From positions 1-64,000 of the forward strand of contig CAMOZY010000007.1 of the NCBI GenBank assembly GCA_946631295.1: a stretch of DNA of 64,000 nt, read 5' to 3'. Of this stretch, positions 25,501 through 34,396 are shown piece by piece. The translations under genes were made by a program, and so were the position numbers. The first letter of the stretch is position 1. Each line of letters begins with the position of its first letter. The notes beneath the pieces were generated by a model, which had not been told where the DNA came from, searched no databases, and saw only the letters and a list, made by a program, of their open reading frames with translations. Source of the DNA: an uncultured Lachnospiraceae bacterium (GTDB lineage: Bacteria > Bacillota > Clostridia > Lachnospirales > Lachnospiraceae).

Positions 25501-27003
25501 ATGTTCAGTCTGTTAAGCAAAAATCCTTCTGATCAGAATAAAAACAATGATCATCAGAGTATGAATACAATACTCACTGATCTTAATATCGACCAGATTC
25601 TTAAAAGGATCTCTGCTGAATGGGACAAGGATCTCATGGATATGTATTATTCATTTCCTCTGACCAGGGAAGATGAAGACTACAGAAGAGATATTTATCA
25701 TGATATAAAAATGGATGATGTATTCACTGCATTTCTTGAATATCATGGAAAAATCCGTGAAAGAAAAAATTATTCCGGCCGCAAGGATGATGCATACGAG
25801 CTTATCCAAAAGCAGACATGGTATCTTAGAGAAATCTATACTTATGTTTCCTCACTTGATGCATTAAAAGAAAAACTTGATAAATGCACCATTTCTTCTG
25901 AAGGTTTAAAAACATTTATTTCTTATCTGAATGATCATTTGTCAGGGGATGAATTTTCATCACTCAGAACAGATGCTGTCAGTCTCTGGAAGGAACTTTC
26001 GGATTTCCATGTCGTTCTCACATATGAGAAAGGACGCTTCACTCTTACAAACGGCACAACCGAAAGGGCATATGATAAATTCCTGTCAGAACTTTTTCCG
26101 GGTGAAGAACATGAGATGATCAATCCCTTTGCGGGCACTGAATATTTTTCCAATCTTGAAGAAGAGATAATCAAACTTTTCCAGAGAAAGAATAAAAATT
26201 TCTTCAAAAAACTGGATAAATTCTGTAAGGATTTCCCACAGGTTTCCGACGATCAGATAACACTGTTTGAAAAAGAAATGATCTATTATCTTGCCTTTGC
26301 ACGTTTTCAAAGATCCATGTCAGATAAAGGCTATGAAATGTGTACACCTCAAAAGTCCGATAAAAAGCTTAAGGCATCGGGGCTTTACGATCTTGCACTT
26401 GCTCTGACCAATATGGATTCAGGCAAAGAAACTATCCCCAATGAATTATTCATGGATGAAGATGAGAATTTCTTTGTTCTTACAGGTCCCAATCAGGGTG
26501 GTAAAACGACATACGGAAGAAGTCTCGGACAACTGGTCTATTTTACCAAGATGGGATTTGATGTACCTGCAATATCCGCATCTGTGCCGTATTATACAAA
26601 CCTGTGGACTCATTTTTCCGTTGAGGAAAGTATCGAGTCCGGTCGCGGAAAACTGATGGATGAACTTGAAAGACTAAAGCCCATCATGCATGAAAGCCAG
26701 GAAGGTGCTTTTGTCGTCATTAATGAGCTCTTTACAACCGCTGCCAATTACGATGCGATAGAGATGGGAAAAAGGGTGCTTAAGTATCTTATAGATAAAA
26801 AGTGTAAAGGCATTTACGTTACACACCTCTGGGAATTATCGCAGAACAGCAGGAACATCGTAAGTCTGAGAGCGACTGTCGATAAGGATAATATACAGAC
26901 ATTCAGGATAGAAAGAAGCGAGCCGGTAGAATCAAACTGCATTAACAGACAGGTTGTAAAATACGGACTTACTTATGATCAGCTTAAGGAGAGATTCTCA
27001 TGA
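25501..27003 (+). CDS. MutS-like ATPase, first of a tandem pair
   Basis: This 500-residue protein keeps only the C-terminal part of MutS. The ATG at 25501 has GAGGAAG upstream. The last third is the MutS ATPase: Walker A GPNQGGKTT (residues 329-337), the signature-like region ESIESGRGKLMDELERL, Walker B VVINELF, and the switch His in YVTHLWELSQ. The Walker B acidic pair is Asn-Glu, not the Asp-Glu of MutS. The N-terminal mismatch-binding domain with its Phe-x-Glu motif is absent, as are MutS2 Smr features. The upstream helical region may form lever and clamp parts. The stop overlaps the start of a second such gene, so the two probably act together. Role unknown. Confidence 0.87.
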   Translation: MFSLLSKNPSDQNKNNDHQSMNTILTDLNIDQILKRISAEWDKDLMDMYYSFPLTREDEDYRRDIYHDIKMDDVFTAFLEYHGKIRERKNYSGRKDDAYELIQKQTWYLREIYTYVSSLDALKEKLDKCTISSEGLKTFISYLNDHLSGDEFSSLRTDAVSLWKELSDFHVVLTYEKGRFTLTNGTTERAYDKFLSELFPGEEHEMINPFAGTEYFSNLEEEIIKLFQRKNKNFFKKLDKFCKDFPQVSDDQITLFEKEMIYYLAFARFQRSMSDKGYEMCTPQKSDKKLKASGLYDLALALTNMDSGKETIPNELFMDEDENFFVLTGPNQGGKTTYGRSLGQLVYFTKMGFDVPAISASVPYYTNLWTHFSVEESIESGRGKLMDELERLKPIMHESQEGAFVVINELFTTAANYDAIEMGKRVLKYLIDKKCKGIYVTHLWELSQNSRNIVSLRATVDKDNIQTFRIERSEPVESNCINRQVVKYGLTYDQLKERFS

Positions 27004-28616
27004 ATGTAAATCTTCTATATTCCGATAAAGAATGGTCATCTGCAGGTGCGTATTTTGACTGGAATTCCATCACAAAGGATCTTGGTCTTAATGCCATATT
27101 TAAGGCTGCAGGTAATGATTCGATAATAAGAACAAATAAGGCTGTAATATCCCAGTCACAGGATTCTTATCTCAGCCATGCTGTCAAAAGAGTAATGGGA
27201 GTACCGCTCAAATCTTTTGAAGAGATAAAATACAGACAGGATATCGTAAAGGACTGCTGTAAAAAACAGAACATGACCGATTCACTGTATCATATCTCCG
27301 GAACAGTGCTTGATGAATGGGAAAAACTTGGCAGAAAGAATAATTCCATCGGTGAAATAGGCACAAAGGCAAAGCTTATCACAGATCTCAAGGTTCTTAA
27401 ACTTCTTGTTGATGGAATAATTGAAATAAGGGATCTGCTTGCAGATAATGCAGATGGTCTTTCTTCTGAAGGATTACTTGGACTGAGCAGCAGACTGCAG
27501 AAGGAATTTGACGAAGATAAGGAAGAACAGCTCACAACGCTTCTAGACAGTATTTCCTTTTTTGCGGATATATATGCCAGGAATCGCGATGAGGAATATT
27601 TCAATGTAAGAGTTCCCAAGATCAGGATTGAATGCGGTCTGAAAGACGGTCTGAAAATAGGAGATATAAGACTCGATGAACTTCAGACTAATGTGATCAA
27701 ATACAGTAAACAGTATGGTATAGGTTCCAAAGTAAAAGGAAAGATCTCATCACTTTCACCCGGAGTTATTTCTCTTTACAAAGATCAGGCAATACAGGAA
27801 GATGCTGAAGCAATAGAATTCCTTGTTGTAGGACATGTTTACTCATACTGCACACAGCTTGTTCAGGAACTCGGTTCATTCTTTGACCAGTTCCATTTTC
27901 AGATAGCATTTTATCTTGGAGCAGTCAATATCAGATCACAGATGCAGAGCTACAGGATCGAATATTGTTTCCCGGATGAATGCTATGGAGACGTTCTCGA
28001 ATATGATGAACTCAAAGAGATAATACTTTCAATTGAACTTAAAGGAAAGACTGTAGGAAACACCGGAAAGCTCAGCGGAAAACAGCTTGTAGTCATAACA
28101 GGTGCCAATCAGGGAGGAAAATCAACCTTCCTTAGAAGTCTTGGTGTTGCACAGGTTCTTATGCAGTGCGGACTTCCCGTTCCAGCAAAAAGATTCAGGA
28201 GTTCTATACGAACTTCCATTTTTACTCATTTTACAAGACGTGAGGACAGCGCAATGAACAGCGGACGTCTTGATGAAGAATTAAGGAGAATGGACAGGAT
28301 AGTAAGTAATCTCGGAAAAGATCCGCTTGTCCTGCTTAATGAATCATTTGCTACAACAACCGAAAAAGACGGTTCCAGAATTGCTTATGACATAGTGAAA
28401 GCTCTTAAGGAAGAAGGTGTAAGGATCTATACCGTTACACACCTGCTTTCATTTGCGCAGCAGATGTATGAAGAATCAAAGACTGATGAGAAAGTATGCT
28501 TCATGTGTGCAGAGCATCTGGATGACGGAAAAAGAACATTTAAGATCATTCCTCATGAACCTGAAATGACAAGTTTCGGACTTGAACTATACGATCAAAT
28601 ACTGGGAACCCATTAA
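27000..28616 (+). CDS. MutS-like ATPase, second of a tandem pair
   Basis: This 538-residue protein is a divergent paralogue of the preceding one. The ATPase domain has Walker A GANQGGKST from residue 368, a signature region REDSAMNSGRLDEELRRMD, Walker B VLLNESFATTT and switch His in TVTHLLSF. As in its partner, the Walker B Asp is Asn. A helical region of about 360 residues precedes it, including YRQDIVKDC as in MutS connector/lever sequences. There is no mismatch-recognition domain. The 4-bp ATGA overlap points to equal synthesis and a likely heterodimer (inference). It converges on the next gene with a 4-bp overlap. Confidence 0.87.
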   Translation: MNVNLLYSDKEWSSAGAYFDWNSITKDLGLNAIFKAAGNDSIIRTNKAVISQSQDSYLSHAVKRVMGVPLKSFEEIKYRQDIVKDCCKKQNMTDSLYHISGTVLDEWEKLGRKNNSIGEIGTKAKLITDLKVLKLLVDGIIEIRDLLADNADGLSSEGLLGLSSRLQKEFDEDKEEQLTTLLDSISFFADIYARNRDEEYFNVRVPKIRIECGLKDGLKIGDIRLDELQTNVIKYSKQYGIGSKVKGKISSLSPGVISLYKDQAIQEDAEAIEFLVVGHVYSYCTQLVQELGSFFDQFHFQIAFYLGAVNIRSQMQSYRIEYCFPDECYGDVLEYDELKEIILSIELKGKTVGNTGKLSGKQLVVITGANQGGKSTFLRSLGVAQVLMQCGLPVPAKRFRSSIRTSIFTHFTRREDSAMNSGRLDEELRRMDRIVSNLGKDPLVLLNESFATTTEKDGSRIAYDIVKALKEEGVRIYTVTHLLSFAQQMYEESKTDEKVCFMCAEHLDDGKRTFKIIPHEPEMTSFGLELYDQILGTH

Positions 28617-30232
28617 TACGCCAATTCATCAAGCAGGCCGGTAATACCCTTTTCTTCATAGAGATTTTTATAATATGAAGTCTCTTCACCTATAAGTCCG
28701 TCTATAGCCTTAATACTGAGCAGTTCAACGGGAGCTTTGTCATCGGTCATTATATGATCGCCGGGTTCATATTTTACCAGAGCTTTCTCAACACGGCTCA
28801 TTGTATTTATCAGTTCATAGTTTTCTTCAAGCTCAGTATTTTCAAGGAATCTGTCAATCATATCAAAATCAGCAGCATATAATTCGCGGTTAGAGCATCC
28901 CTCAACATCTGCAATATAAACATTTGGAAAAACGCTGCATATAGTATCCGATAAATATTCGTTGATATTTCCTTCGCTTTCATCCCTCATATTCATATTT
29001 ACAACCATAACGCCGCCATCTGTAAGATGGTTCTTGACGAGGGTAAAAAACTCAACGGTAGCCATCTGAAAAGGGATGGTTATATCCTGAAATGCATCAA
29101 CAACGATCACATCATATTTCTGTTCATCAGGAATAGCCGCAAGATAAGCCCTTCCGTCATATGTCGTAACTTCTATATCTTCAGGCATCTCAAAACAGTC
29201 ATACGCAAGATCTGTTATCTTCTGATCAATCTCGACACCTTCAATCTCCATTCCATCAAAATATCTGCTGCACTGTGTCGCAAATGTTCCGCTTCCCATT
29301 CCAAGGACAAGAACCTTCATCGGATCTTCCTTTTCGTAAAGACCTGCCATATAAGGACCTGCCATGTAGTAATCATAGCAAAGACCGGAAAGCTGTCCAC
29401 CTTTGTTATAGATGGACTGCACGCCGAAAAGAACATTGGTAGATAATCTGATATCTCTGTCAGTTTCATAAACCTGAAGATAGTTATATATTGATTCATC
29501 CTCAATCTTAAGATCAGTTCTCCAAAATGCAAAATTGCTTTTATGTCCTAAAATACAGCAGAGAATAAATATGCCTGCTCCGACAGCTGCACCGGCACTT
29601 TTTGCTTTTCCTGAAATGAAATATATAAGGACAAGAAGTAAGAGTATTCCCGAAAAGATAAGAAATGTTGCTGAAGTACCTACCGCAGGTATGCTTATGA
29701 ATGTCGGTATGAAGGTTCCGATAATGCTTCCGATGGTGTTGGATGCATTCAGCATTCCTACAACTTTACCGCTGTCATCAAGACTGTCCACCGAATACTT
29801 TACAAGCGAAGGTGTAACCGTTCCCAGCAGGAAAAGAGGGAATACAAATATGACCATACATGCTGCAAATGCAGCAATAACAAGAAAATTTGTGTTGATT
29901 GAAAAAATAAGAACTGCGGAAATTCCGACAATTATGTATTTTCCGACGACAGGTATAAGAGCAATCCATACAGCAGCGATCAGTATCCGTCTGTAAAGCT
30001 TATCCGGATCCGGATCTTTATCTGCTTTACGTCCGCCGTAGATATTTCCGAGAGCCATTGCAATCATTATGGTTCCTATAATTATGGTCCATACAATCTG
30101 TGATGAACTGAAATACGGAGCAAGTAATCTGCTTGCTCCGAGTTCAACAGCCATAACTGACATTCCTGCAAAAAATTCAGTAAGATACAGGAAAAGTTTG
30201 TTATTTAATATCTTTCTTTTTTTGATATTCAT
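28613..30232 (-). CDS. Membrane protein fused to a spermidine-synthase-like domain
   Basis: The 539-residue protein starts with about seven to eight hydrophobic segments (residues 10-225), the first carrying TEFFAGMSVMAVELGASRL. A Rossmann methyltransferase-like domain follows (about 285-500), resembling SpeE, with VLVLGMGSGTFATQ, VEIDQKI and IVVDAFQD. Proteins of this build are annotated as fused MFS/spermidine synthase, but aminopropyl transfer has not been shown for many of them. The gene ends inside the last codons of the MutS-like gene and follows the aminotransferase gene after 1 bp, so the two are probably co-transcribed. Confidence 0.85.
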   Translation of the reverse strand: MNIKKRKILNNKLFLYLTEFFAGMSVMAVELGASRLLAPYFSSSQIVWTIIIGTIMIAMALGNIYGGRKADKDPDPDKLYRRILIAAVWIALIPVVGKYIIVGISAVLIFSINTNFLVIAAFAACMVIFVFPLFLLGTVTPSLVKYSVDSLDDSGKVVGMLNASNTIGSIIGTFIPTFISIPAVGTSATFLIFSGILLLLVLIYFISGKAKSAGAAVGAGIFILCCILGHKSNFAFWRTDLKIEDESIYNYLQVYETDRDIRLSTNVLFGVQSIYNKGGQLSGLCYDYYMAGPYMAGLYEKEDPMKVLVLGMGSGTFATQCSRYFDGMEIEGVEIDQKITDLAYDCFEMPEDIEVTTYDGRAYLAAIPDEQKYDVIVVDAFQDITIPFQMATVEFFTLVKNHLTDGGVMVVNMNMRDESEGNINEYLSDTICSVFPNVYIADVEGCSNRELYAADFDMIDRFLENTELEENYELINTMSRVEKALVKYEPGDHIMTDDKAPVELLSIKAIDGLIGEETSYYKNLYEEKGITGLLDELAY

Positions 30233-30233
30233 A

Positions 30234-31400
30234 TCAGTTTAAAATCCCACTTGCTTCAACAGCTTTTAATGCTTCTTCAATAACAGGTACGGTTGCAACC
30301 AGTGCCATACGCACATAGCCTTCGCCGGAAGGACCGAACGAAGAGCCGGGAGTGCACAGAACGCCTGTCTTTTCAAGAAGTTCCATACAAAACTCCATTG
30401 ATGTACCGTGGCCTTCAGGAACCGGAGCCCATACGAACATGGATCCCTTTGCATCGGGGATATTCCATCCGATCTTTCTTGCACCTCCGCAAAGTGCATC
30501 ACGTCTGGCCTGATACTCAAGATTCTGGGTTTTTACGGATGTCTGGGGGCCTGTAAGTGCAGCTATCGCAGCCTTCTGAATAGGAATAAACATACCGAAA
30601 TCAATCTGGCTTCTGAGCTTCTTAACAGCCGCAACAATGTCTTTTCTTCCTACAAGGAAGCTTATCCTTGCACCTGTAACATCAAAAGACTTAGACAACG
30701 AGAAGAACTCAACACCTACATCAAGTGCGCCTTCAGTCTTAAGGAAGCTGTTTCCGACATTTCCGTCATAAATAATATCGCTGTATGCATTGTCATGAAC
30801 TACAATGACATCGTATTTCTTTGCCCATGTTACGATCTCGTCATAAATTCCTTCTCTTGCAACGCTTCCTACGGGATTTGCAGGAAGAGAAACGATTATA
30901 ACCTTGGCTTTCTTCGCAACATCTTCAGGAATAGAATTTACGTCCGGAAGAAATCCGTTTTCTTTTGTAAGAGGATAATAATAGGGCTCAGCTTCTGCAA
31001 GAAAAGCACCTGCCTGGAAAACAGGATAGCAGGGGTCCGGAAGCAGGATAGTATCACCCTTATTTAGAAGTGCAAGCGCCAGATGTCCGCATCCTTCCTG
31101 CGTTCCATAGCAGCTCATGACCATATCCTGGGTAATGCCGTCTACATCATAGCGGGTTTTAAAGTAATCACATACCGCCTGAAGCATCTCAGGCATGTCA
31201 CGCAGTGAATATTTCCAGTTTACAGGGTCCTGTGCAGCCTCTATAAGTGCATTCTTAATGTGTTCCGGAACCGGAAAATCAGGTGTACCTACCGAAAAGT
31301 TATAAATCTTTTGTCCCTTGGCTTCACACTGGATTTTCTTTTCATTCAATGCCGCAAAAATCTCTGCACCGAATTTATCAAGTCTGTCTGCAAATTTCAT
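30234..31400 (-). CDS. PLP-dependent class I/II aminotransferase
   Basis: A fold-type I aminotransferase of 388 residues. Motifs include YNFSVGTPDFPVPEHI, YGTQEGCGHLALAL, the Asn/Pro loop SLPANPVGSVA, HDNAYSDIIYDG, and the PLP Lys in SLSKSFDVTGARISF. The Arg that binds the substrate carboxylate lies near YVRMALVA. It resembles LL-diaminopimelate and alanine/aspartate-type enzymes, but the substrate cannot be fixed from sequence. The his operon here lacks hisC, yet nothing links this gene to it. Confidence 0.88.
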   Translation of the reverse strand: MKFADRLDKFGAEIFAALNEKKIQCEAKGQKIYNFSVGTPDFPVPEHIKNALIEAAQDPVNWKYSLRDMPEMLQAVCDYFKTRYDVDGITQDMVMSCYGTQEGCGHLALALLNKGDTILLPDPCYPVFQAGAFLAEAEPYYYPLTKENGFLPDVNSIPEDVAKKAKVIIVSLPANPVGSVAREGIYDEIVTWAKKYDVIVVHDNAYSDIIYDGNVGNSFLKTEGALDVGVEFFSLSKSFDVTGARISFLVGRKDIVAAVKKLRSQIDFGMFIPIQKAAIAALTGPQTSVKTQNLEYQARRDALCGGARKIGWNIPDAKGSMFVWAPVPEGHGTSMEFCMELLEKTGVLCTPGSSFGPSGEGYVRMALVATVPVIEEALKAVEASGILN

Positions 31401-31706
31401 TTCATAAAAACCTCAAATCAAAATATTTATATAAAAAAATTCATCAGATCAGCCTGTAGGTTTGATCAGCGAATTATTTATATTCCTAAATTCTTTATAA
31501 TCCATAATCCCTCGGATTTAACGAATTAGTTATGGGCGTAAATAACTATATATTTACAACTGTTTAAAAATTTATAGTCCTAAATATTTTTAATCCATAA
31601 TCCGTCGGATTTAACGAATTAGTTAGGGGCGTAAATATCAATATATTTACAACTGTTCAAAAATCAGCCCCTAACTATTCGTTAAATCCGCATTTTGCGA
31701 ATAGTT
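31401..31706. repeat. Repeat-rich gap: two 93/94-bp direct repeats plus a long inverted repeat
   Basis: Two near-identical units start near 31478 and 31572; they share TCCATAATCC(C/G)TCGGATTTAAC (from 31501 and 31594) and ATATATTTACAACTGTT. A 24-base arm at 31607-31630 is matched by its reverse complement at 31667-31689 with one missing base. A smaller hairpin GTAAATAT/ATATTTAC lies inside, and another 9-bp inverted pair (31673-31681 with 31698-31706) overlaps the end of aroK. The aroK stop codon and last six codons fall in an arm. There is no ORF or transposase. It looks like a non-autonomous dispersed element. Confidence 0.75.
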
Positions 31707-32213
31707 GTATATGGACGCCCTCTTGCATATAAGTTCCACTGTAGCCTCAAGATCACGCCCGGTTTCGTCGATTTCTTCATCAGCATATTCGCGATAAAGG
31801 GTCAGACGCTCTTCATAGAGATCCATGAAGCTCTGTCCGGGCTTAAGGATCACGCCGCGGTTATTCAGATCACCTAGACGTTTTTCAAGATCTATGACGC
31901 TAAGATGCAGATAAATCACAAAGGAATTCTGCCTGAGATGATCCATGGCTTCCTTGCTGTAGATTGCACTGCCTCCTGTAGCAATTAAACAGCCGGTTTC
32001 ATCGATTGATTTCAGTACATCATTTTCTATGGCCAGGAATCCGTCGATGCCTTCAATATCGATTATCTGCTTTAACAGTTTCTTTTCACGAGTCTGAATA
32101 AGCAGATCGGAATCCACGAATTTTAACCCCAGCTTTTTGGCTGCGATAACTCCGGCGGTGCTTTTACCGACACCCGGCATTCCTATTAAAACTATATTCT
32201 TATACTCTCTCAT
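31671..32213 (-). CDS. aroK: Shikimate kinase
   Basis: AroK phosphorylates shikimate at O3 in the path to chorismate. The 180 residues show Walker A GMPGVGKST (11-19), the substrate-binding Asp pair region VDSDLLI, and the GG motif in IATGGSAIYS. The lid and adenine-binding region follow. The last six residues, ADLTNS, are encoded by the flanking inverted repeat, so the natural C-terminus may have been replaced. aroB lies on the same strand at 46955-48076 but in a different operon. Confidence 0.92.
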   Translation of the reverse strand: MREYKNIVLIGMPGVGKSTAGVIAAKKLGLKFVDSDLLIQTREKKLLKQIIDIEGIDGFLAIENDVLKSIDETGCLIATGGSAIYSKEAMDHLRQNSFVIYLHLSVIDLEKRLGDLNNRGVILKPGQSFMDLYEERLTLYREYADEEIDETGRDLEATVELICKRASIYNYSQNADLTNS

Positions 32214-32312
32214 GTCTTATTAATATTTTAACACATATATAGGCATATAAAATTATTATTTGATATTATTTTTTTATATCATTATCATTAACCAAACTCA
32301 GATAACGATATT
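32214..32312. other. AT-rich spacer without visible features
   Basis: About 100 bases between dtd and aroK, very rich in A and T. I see no terminator with a clear stem, no ORF and no convincing promoter. Confidence 0.5.
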
Positions 32313-32789
32313 TCATTTAAGATCATCCGAATCAAGAATTATCGTAAAGGGTCCATCGTTTGTCAGATCCACCTTCATATCAGCTCCGAACACTCCCGTT
32401 TCGGTTTTAAAGCCTGCTCTTCTGCACTCTTCTATTATATGTTCGTATATCGGTATTGCTTTCTCAGGTCTTGCAGCATTTATAAATGAAGGCCTGTTTC
32501 CATGACTTACATCAGCGCATAATGTAAACTGTGATACGATCAGAAGCTCTCCTGAGACGCTTTTCAGATCAAGATTGGTCTTGCCGTTCTCGTCTTCGAA
32601 TATCCTCATAGACAGGAGTTTTGAAACCATTTTATTTGATATCTCCATGGTGTCCGTATCCATAATACCGCACAGTACCATGAATCCTTTTCCTATTTTT
32701 CCGGAGATATATTCATTTCTGTTGCCCTGATCATCAGTTTCAATAATGGTAACAGCTGCATCAAGAACTCTTTGTATAACAAATCTCAT
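32313..32789 (-). CDS. dtd: D-aminoacyl-tRNA deacylase
   Basis: Dtd hydrolyses D-amino acids and glycine wrongly attached to tRNA. At 158 residues it is slightly longer than usual, with a short insertion after VTIIETDDQGN. The two family motifs are present: LLIVSQFTLCAD (SQxTL) and the active-site LTNDGPFTIIL (NxGPxT). It lies 58 bp after the AI-2E transporter gene on the same strand. Confidence 0.95.
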   Translation of the reverse strand: MRFVIQRVLDAAVTIIETDDQGNRNEYISGKIGKGFMVLCGIMDTDTMEISNKMVSKLLSMRIFEDENGKTNLDLKSVSGELLIVSQFTLCADVSHGNRPSFINAARPEKAIPIYEHIIEECRRAGFKTETGVFGADMKVDLTNDGPFTIILDSDDLK

Positions 32790-32847
32790 TCTATATTCCG
32801 TATGATCTTATCATTCAAAATTTAATCTTATCTTTTGTAGTAAGCCT

Positions 32848-34260
32848 TTATTTCTTTTCTTTTTTCTTAGGCTTTTTTGAAGCGCGGCTTTCTTTGATCT
32901 TCATATATAAGGATTTATTCACAGGCTTCTTTTCAACCGGAGGAATAGGAAGTGGGCTTCCATCCTCTGCAATTCCACCGATAGTAAGATAATCCCTTGT
33001 TTTATAAGGATACCCCTTATTCTTGAGCTTATTTCTGCTGAGCTGTCTTACGCCGGCATAGATGACCGCAAATACAGGAACTCCGATGACCATTCCGAAA
33101 AGTCCCCATAATCCTCCAAAAAGAGTGATTGAGAATATGATCCAGAATCCTGTAAGGCCTGTGGATGTAGAAAGGATCCTGGGGCCCAGAACATTTCCGT
33201 CAACCTGCTGAAGCACAACTATGAAAAGAAGAAATACCAGAGCATATCCCGGATGAAGAGGATCATATGCAAATATAAGTATTGCACTGGGAATTGCCCC
33301 GAAATACGGTCCGAAGAAAGGAATGATATTTGTAACTCCAACAATTATACTTACGAGAACAGTATAAGGCTGCTGCATGATCGTACATCCGATAAAGCAA
33401 AGAAGTCCGATGATGACCGAATCCACAATCTTTCCGAAAAAGAATCCGATAAATGTTCTGTGAGTATACCTGAAGCCTTCAACGAGCGCATTTGCTGTTT
33501 CTCTGGAAAAGAAAGCATAGATAATCTTCTTACTTCTGGCAACATGCTCTTCTTTGCTCCAGAGCACATATATTGAGATAACGAATCCTATTATGAAATT
33601 CCAGAGTTTTCCAAGGAACGCAATGAAACCCTGTGATACTGATTTGAGTAAAGTACCTGTAAGGGTTTTAAAGTTTTCGTTAACCCATGCAGTTATGTCT
33701 GCGGAATATCTGTTCAGATCATTAGAAATATAAGAATTCAGCGTAGGATTATCCTTAAGGATCTTATTAGCCCATTCATTGATGTTATTCAGATAAATAT
33801 TCAGATTACTTACAATGCTGACTATCGAAGGGAATACATGCTTTATCATAACCCATACGGTCACATAGATCATGATCACAGACAAGATGATAATTATGAC
33901 TATTGCTGTAACACGGGCAAGAGCTTTCTGTGCAGATTCCGTCAGAAATTTCATTTTTCTGAAAAGCGGATTCATGAATCTTGCTTCGAGTATGTTAAGA
34001 AGCGGGCTGTAGAGATATGCGATGATAAGCCCAACATAAACAGGAGCCAGAATTTTATTGATCTTAGCAAAGTTGGCACTCAGCTTATCATTGTAGAAAA
34101 GTACATAAACCGCAAGAATGCAGCCCAGAAAAGTCAGAAATATAGTAAGACCCCATTTGAAAAAATTATTATCAAGCTTGGGATTCTTCCTCTGTTTTCT
34201 GATACGTCCATCGGAATTGGTTGTAAATATGTCTCGTTCTTCTTTATTGTAATCGCTCAT
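32848..34260 (-). CDS. AI-2E family transporter (PerM/YhhT type)
   Basis: A polytopic membrane protein of 470 residues with about eight hydrophobic segments. It has the conserved C-terminal region of the family: GVTNIIPFFGPYFGAIPSA, then QQVDGNVLGPRILS and GLWGLFGMVIGVPVFAV. A charged Lys-rich tail (KKPKKKEKK) faces the cytosol. Members export varied solutes or ions; true AI-2 transport is shown for few. Substrate unknown. Confidence 0.9.
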   Translation of the reverse strand: MSDYNKEERDIFTTNSDGRIRKQRKNPKLDNNFFKWGLTIFLTFLGCILAVYVLFYNDKLSANFAKINKILAPVYVGLIIAYLYSPLLNILEARFMNPLFRKMKFLTESAQKALARVTAIVIIIILSVIMIYVTVWVMIKHVFPSIVSIVSNLNIYLNNINEWANKILKDNPTLNSYISNDLNRYSADITAWVNENFKTLTGTLLKSVSQGFIAFLGKLWNFIIGFVISIYVLWSKEEHVARSKKIIYAFFSRETANALVEGFRYTHRTFIGFFFGKIVDSVIIGLLCFIGCTIMQQPYTVLVSIIVGVTNIIPFFGPYFGAIPSAILIFAYDPLHPGYALVFLLFIVVLQQVDGNVLGPRILSTSTGLTGFWIIFSITLFGGLWGLFGMVIGVPVFAVIYAGVRQLSRNKLKNKGYPYKTRDYLTIGGIAEDGSPLPIPPVEKKPVNKSLYMKIKESRASKKPKKKEKK

Positions 34261-34342
34261 ATCACGTACCCCCGAACTGTTTTAGTATAGCACCAAACAA
34301 GGCAAATTTCATCAGGTTTTATGCGGTTTTAAAGCCAATTTA

Positions 34343-34351
34343 TGATATAAT
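34343..34351 (+). promoter_or_regulatory. Extended -10 promoter for the tyrosine recombinase gene
   Basis: TGATATAAT, an extended -10 element, lies about 45 bp before the start codon. No good -35 is visible. Confidence 0.45.
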
Positions 34352-34396
34352 TTCCTTGTGTTTTTTTAGGATAAGTCAGGAAGAGATTTTTAGGAC

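Noticed and set aside
25501-28616. Canonical MutS/MutS2 mismatch repair genes
   Set aside because: No mismatch-binding domain, no Phe-x-Glu motif and no Smr domain are present, and Walker B differs.
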